7,160 bases of DNA from NCBI GenBank assembly GCA_021820645.1, contig JAKADJ010000113.1, positions 1 to 7,160 on the forward strand, given 5' to 3'. The DNA is from Bacillota bacterium (GTDB taxonomy: Bacteria > Bacillota_E > Sulfobacillia > Sulfobacillales > Sulfobacillaceae). The notes beneath the pieces were generated by a model, which made no database searches, was not told the origin of the DNA, and worked only from the letters and a program-made list of their open reading frames with translations. The number at the start of each line of letters is the position of its first letter. The first letter of the stretch is position 1. This document shows, piece by piece, positions 5,496-7,160 of this stretch. The position numbers and the translations under genes were made by a program.

Positions 5496-5588
5496 TAGAG
5501 GCATAAGCTGGGAATTTTCCGGCACGAGCCTTACCCTAAATTTTGGAAGTCAACTTCGCTTATTTTATAAACGGAAAGGGGTCTATGG
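5496..5588 (+). other. untranslated leader of the RNase E/G gene
   Basis: About 92 bases lie between the predicted transcription start and ATG 5589. The stretch is A/T-richer than its surroundings. It holds one small possible hairpin (GAAG 5546-5549 with CTTC 5554-5557) and the ribosome-binding site AAAGGGG (5575-5581). A long leader is notable because E. coli RNase E controls its own mRNA through the 5' leader. Nothing here proves similar control. Confidence 0.4.
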
Positions 5589-7160
5589 ATGTCACGGCGC
5601 AGGCGTCGCCGTTGGGGGGTTCTTTCAACCGTGGAGGTTGGGGCGGCAGAGACAGAGTCCGGTGCCGAATCCCTAGGGGACGCGAATGAGGAAAACGCGC
5701 CCAATGTACCGGAACCAAAAGTTTTTAAAGAATTGTTGGTCAATTATGGGCATCACGAGAGTCGTTTAGCCATACTGGAAGATGGCGTGTTGGTAGAGTT
5801 TTACATCGATCGAGAAGATGGCGACCAGGCGGCGGGAAACATCTACAAAGGACGAGTGGAAAACGTGCTTCCGGGGATGCGCGCTGCCTTTGTCAACTTA
5901 GGGATGGAAAAAAACGCGTTTTTGTACGTGGACGATGCCCACGCCGATGACCGAGAGAAAAAGCGGGCACGACCCATTCAAGAAGTTTTACGGGTGGGCC
6001 AGGACATCGTGGTCCAAGTAGCAAAGGAACCGATCGGTAATAAGGGGGCACGGGTCACCACGAACGTCAGCTTGCCCGGCCGTTTCTTAGTACTGACCCC
6101 CTACTCCGACACGATTGGCGTGTCGCGTCGTGTTGACACCGAGCGTGAGCGCGAACGGCTCCGTACAGTGGCGGAAAAAATGCGGCCCAAAGGGATGGGT
6201 CTTATCGTGCGTACGGTGGCCGAAGGCGCCTCGCAGCGGGCGCTGTCGCGAGACCTCGCCTACTTGCGACGACTCTGGACGCGGGTTCGGCGCAAGGCGC
6301 GCACGGTGAAAGCTCCGGCCATATTACATCGCGAGGCAAATCTTATCGCGCGCACAATTCGTGACCACATGGATGAATCCGTGGATCGATTTATCATTGA
6401 CAACGTGAACGCCTATGCGCGGGCCAAAGACATTGCGGGTTCGCTATCGCCGGAGTTAACCGGACGCATCGAATTGTACCAGGGGGACGTGCCACTATTC
6501 GAGGTCCGAGGAGTCGAAGCCGAATTAGATCGCGCTGTGAAACGTCGGGTGTGGTTAAAATGCGGGGGCTACCTGGTCATTGATGAGACGGAAGCGCTCA
6601 CCGTGATTGATGTCAACACGGGGAAGAACGTGGGAACCACGGATTTGTCGGACACGGTTTTGGCGACGAACAAGGAAGCCGCCACGGAAATTGCCCGTCA
6701 GTTGCGGCTACGCGATATTAGTGGGATTATTGTGGTCGACTTTATCGACATGGAAAGTGAAACTGACCAAGAAGATCTCATCAAAACCCTGCAACGATCC
6801 TTGCGCGGAGACCGCACTCGGGTCACCGTGCTGGGGTTGACCCGGCTCGGACTCTTAGAAATGACGCGTAAGAAGGTGCGCGAATCTCTCGTCAATCAAT
6901 TGACCAGGGTGTGCCCGGAGTGCGATGGCCGTGGTCACATCCTTTCGGAAGAGGTCGTCGCCCGACGCTTTCGCCAGCGCATTATAGACAAGCTAAAAGA
7001 GACCGGATCGGAGTCGATTTTGGTAGAAACCCACCCAAGCCTGGCCAGTCACTTGATTGGGCCGGGGGGCATGAATCTTAAGGAACTGGAGCAGGCGGCG
7101 GGCCACTCGGTGTTTGTGCGCGGATCCAACTTGTGTGCATTGCACGACATGAAAATTGTG
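5589..7160 (+). CDS. rng: ribonuclease E/G family endoribonuclease (3' end beyond the window)
   Basis: RNase E/G cleaves single-stranded RNA in mRNA decay and rRNA maturation, with preference for 5'-monophosphate ends. The 524 visible codons have no stop. Residues 1-44 are an extension: Met-Ser, six Arg (3-8), Trp, then an acidic, Ala/Glu-rich linker. The core starts near KVFKELLVN (44-52). The S1 RNA-binding domain runs from about 84 (NIYKGRVENVLPG). The 5' sensor pair is Arg208-Thr209, matching Arg169/Thr170 of E. coli RNase E. The DNase I-like active site has Asp341 and Asn343 in VIDVNTG, and Asp384 in VVDFIDM; the 43-residue spacing equals that of Asp303 and Asp346 in E. coli. The zinc-link motif CPEC is at 442-445. 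By family length only a few dozen residues should be missing. ATG 5589 is the first start after the in-frame TAA 5568-5570 and has AAAGGGG 7 bases upstream. It has its own promoter after spoIVFB, as expected for a locus that usually continues to rplU. Confidence 0.94.
   Translation, partial: MSRRRRRRWGVLSTVEVGAAETESGAESLGDANEENAPNVPEPKVFKELLVNYGHHESRLAILEDGVLVEFYIDREDGDQAAGNIYKGRVENVLPGMRAAFVNLGMEKNAFLYVDDAHADDREKKRARPIQEVLRVGQDIVVQVAKEPIGNKGARVTTNVSLPGRFLVLTPYSDTIGVSRRVDTERERERLRTVAEKMRPKGMGLIVRTVAEGASQRALSRDLAYLRRLWTRVRRKARTVKAPAILHREANLIARTIRDHMDESVDRFIIDNVNAYARAKDIAGSLSPELTGRIELYQGDVPLFEVRGVEAELDRAVKRRVWLKCGGYLVIDETEALTVIDVNTGKNVGTTDLSDTVLATNKEAATEIARQLRLRDISGIIVVDFIDMESETDQEDLIKTLQRSLRGDRTRVTVLGLTRLGLLEMTRKKVRESLVNQLTRVCPECDGRGHILSEEVVARRFRQRIIDKLKETGSESILVETHPSLASHLIGPGGMNLKELEQAAGHSVFVRGSNLCALHDMKIV

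Noticed and set aside
5485..5676. 63-residue frame from ATG 5485 across the RNase leader
   Set aside because: Its ATG lies in the -10 box of the predicted promoter, and it overlaps the RNase E/G start in another frame with no ribosome-binding site.

Overview
The window looks like a chromosomal piece of an endospore-forming Firmicute of moderate-to-high GC. The evidence is a SpoIVFA/SpoIVFB pair (mother-cell pro-sigma-K processing) next to a rodA cell-elongation gene and an RNase E/G gene. This neighbourhood resembles the mreBCD-minCDE-rodA-spoIVFAB-RNase G-rplU cluster known from many Clostridia and related Firmicutes. GC-rich codons, frequent GTG starts and G-rich Shine-Dalgarno sequences would suit a Sulfobacillus-like lineage, but that assignment is inference. 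No mobile element, tRNA, rRNA or CRISPR array was seen, and no gene-free stretch exceeds about 125 bases.

Block 1 (1-3517, + strand) is a tightly packed envelope operon. It holds the 3' end of an unidentified gene, then rodA (80-1261), a PAP2-type phosphatase of probable undecaprenyl-pyrophosphatase function (1281-1892), a multi-pass membrane protein fused to a thioredoxin-like [2Fe-2S] domain (1838-2554), a 55-residue single-span membrane protein (2559-2726), and an NAD(P)-binding epimerase-like gene (2729-3517). The epimerase frame is interrupted by one in-frame TGA at 3152-3154. RodA polymerises lipid II and releases undecaprenyl pyrophosphate, and a PAP2 phosphatase could recycle that carrier, so these two genes make a coherent pair. 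The role of the iron-sulfur membrane protein and of the small protein here is unknown.

Block 2 (3504-3788, - strand) is a small three-span membrane protein of unknown function. It is convergent with the epimerase gene and overlaps it tail-to-tail by 14 bases. An 87-base divergent gap (3789-3875) separates it from block 3.

Block 3 (3876-5465, + strand) is spoIVFA followed 3 bases later by spoIVFB. SpoIVFB is the site-2-type intramembrane metalloprotease and SpoIVFA its membrane anchor/regulator with a degenerate LytM fold.

Block 4 (5462-7160, + strand) starts with a strong sigma-A-like promoter whose -35 box overlaps the spoIVFB stop codon. It is followed by a leader of about 90 bases and an RNase E/G gene (from 5589) that runs off the right edge. 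All catalytic signatures of the visible 524 codons are intact.

The points most worth a second look are: the perfect 11-bp inverted repeat flanking a candidate promoter and abutting the rodA start codon; the membrane-ferredoxin fusion inside a cell-wall operon; and the nonsense codon in an otherwise readable epimerase gene.
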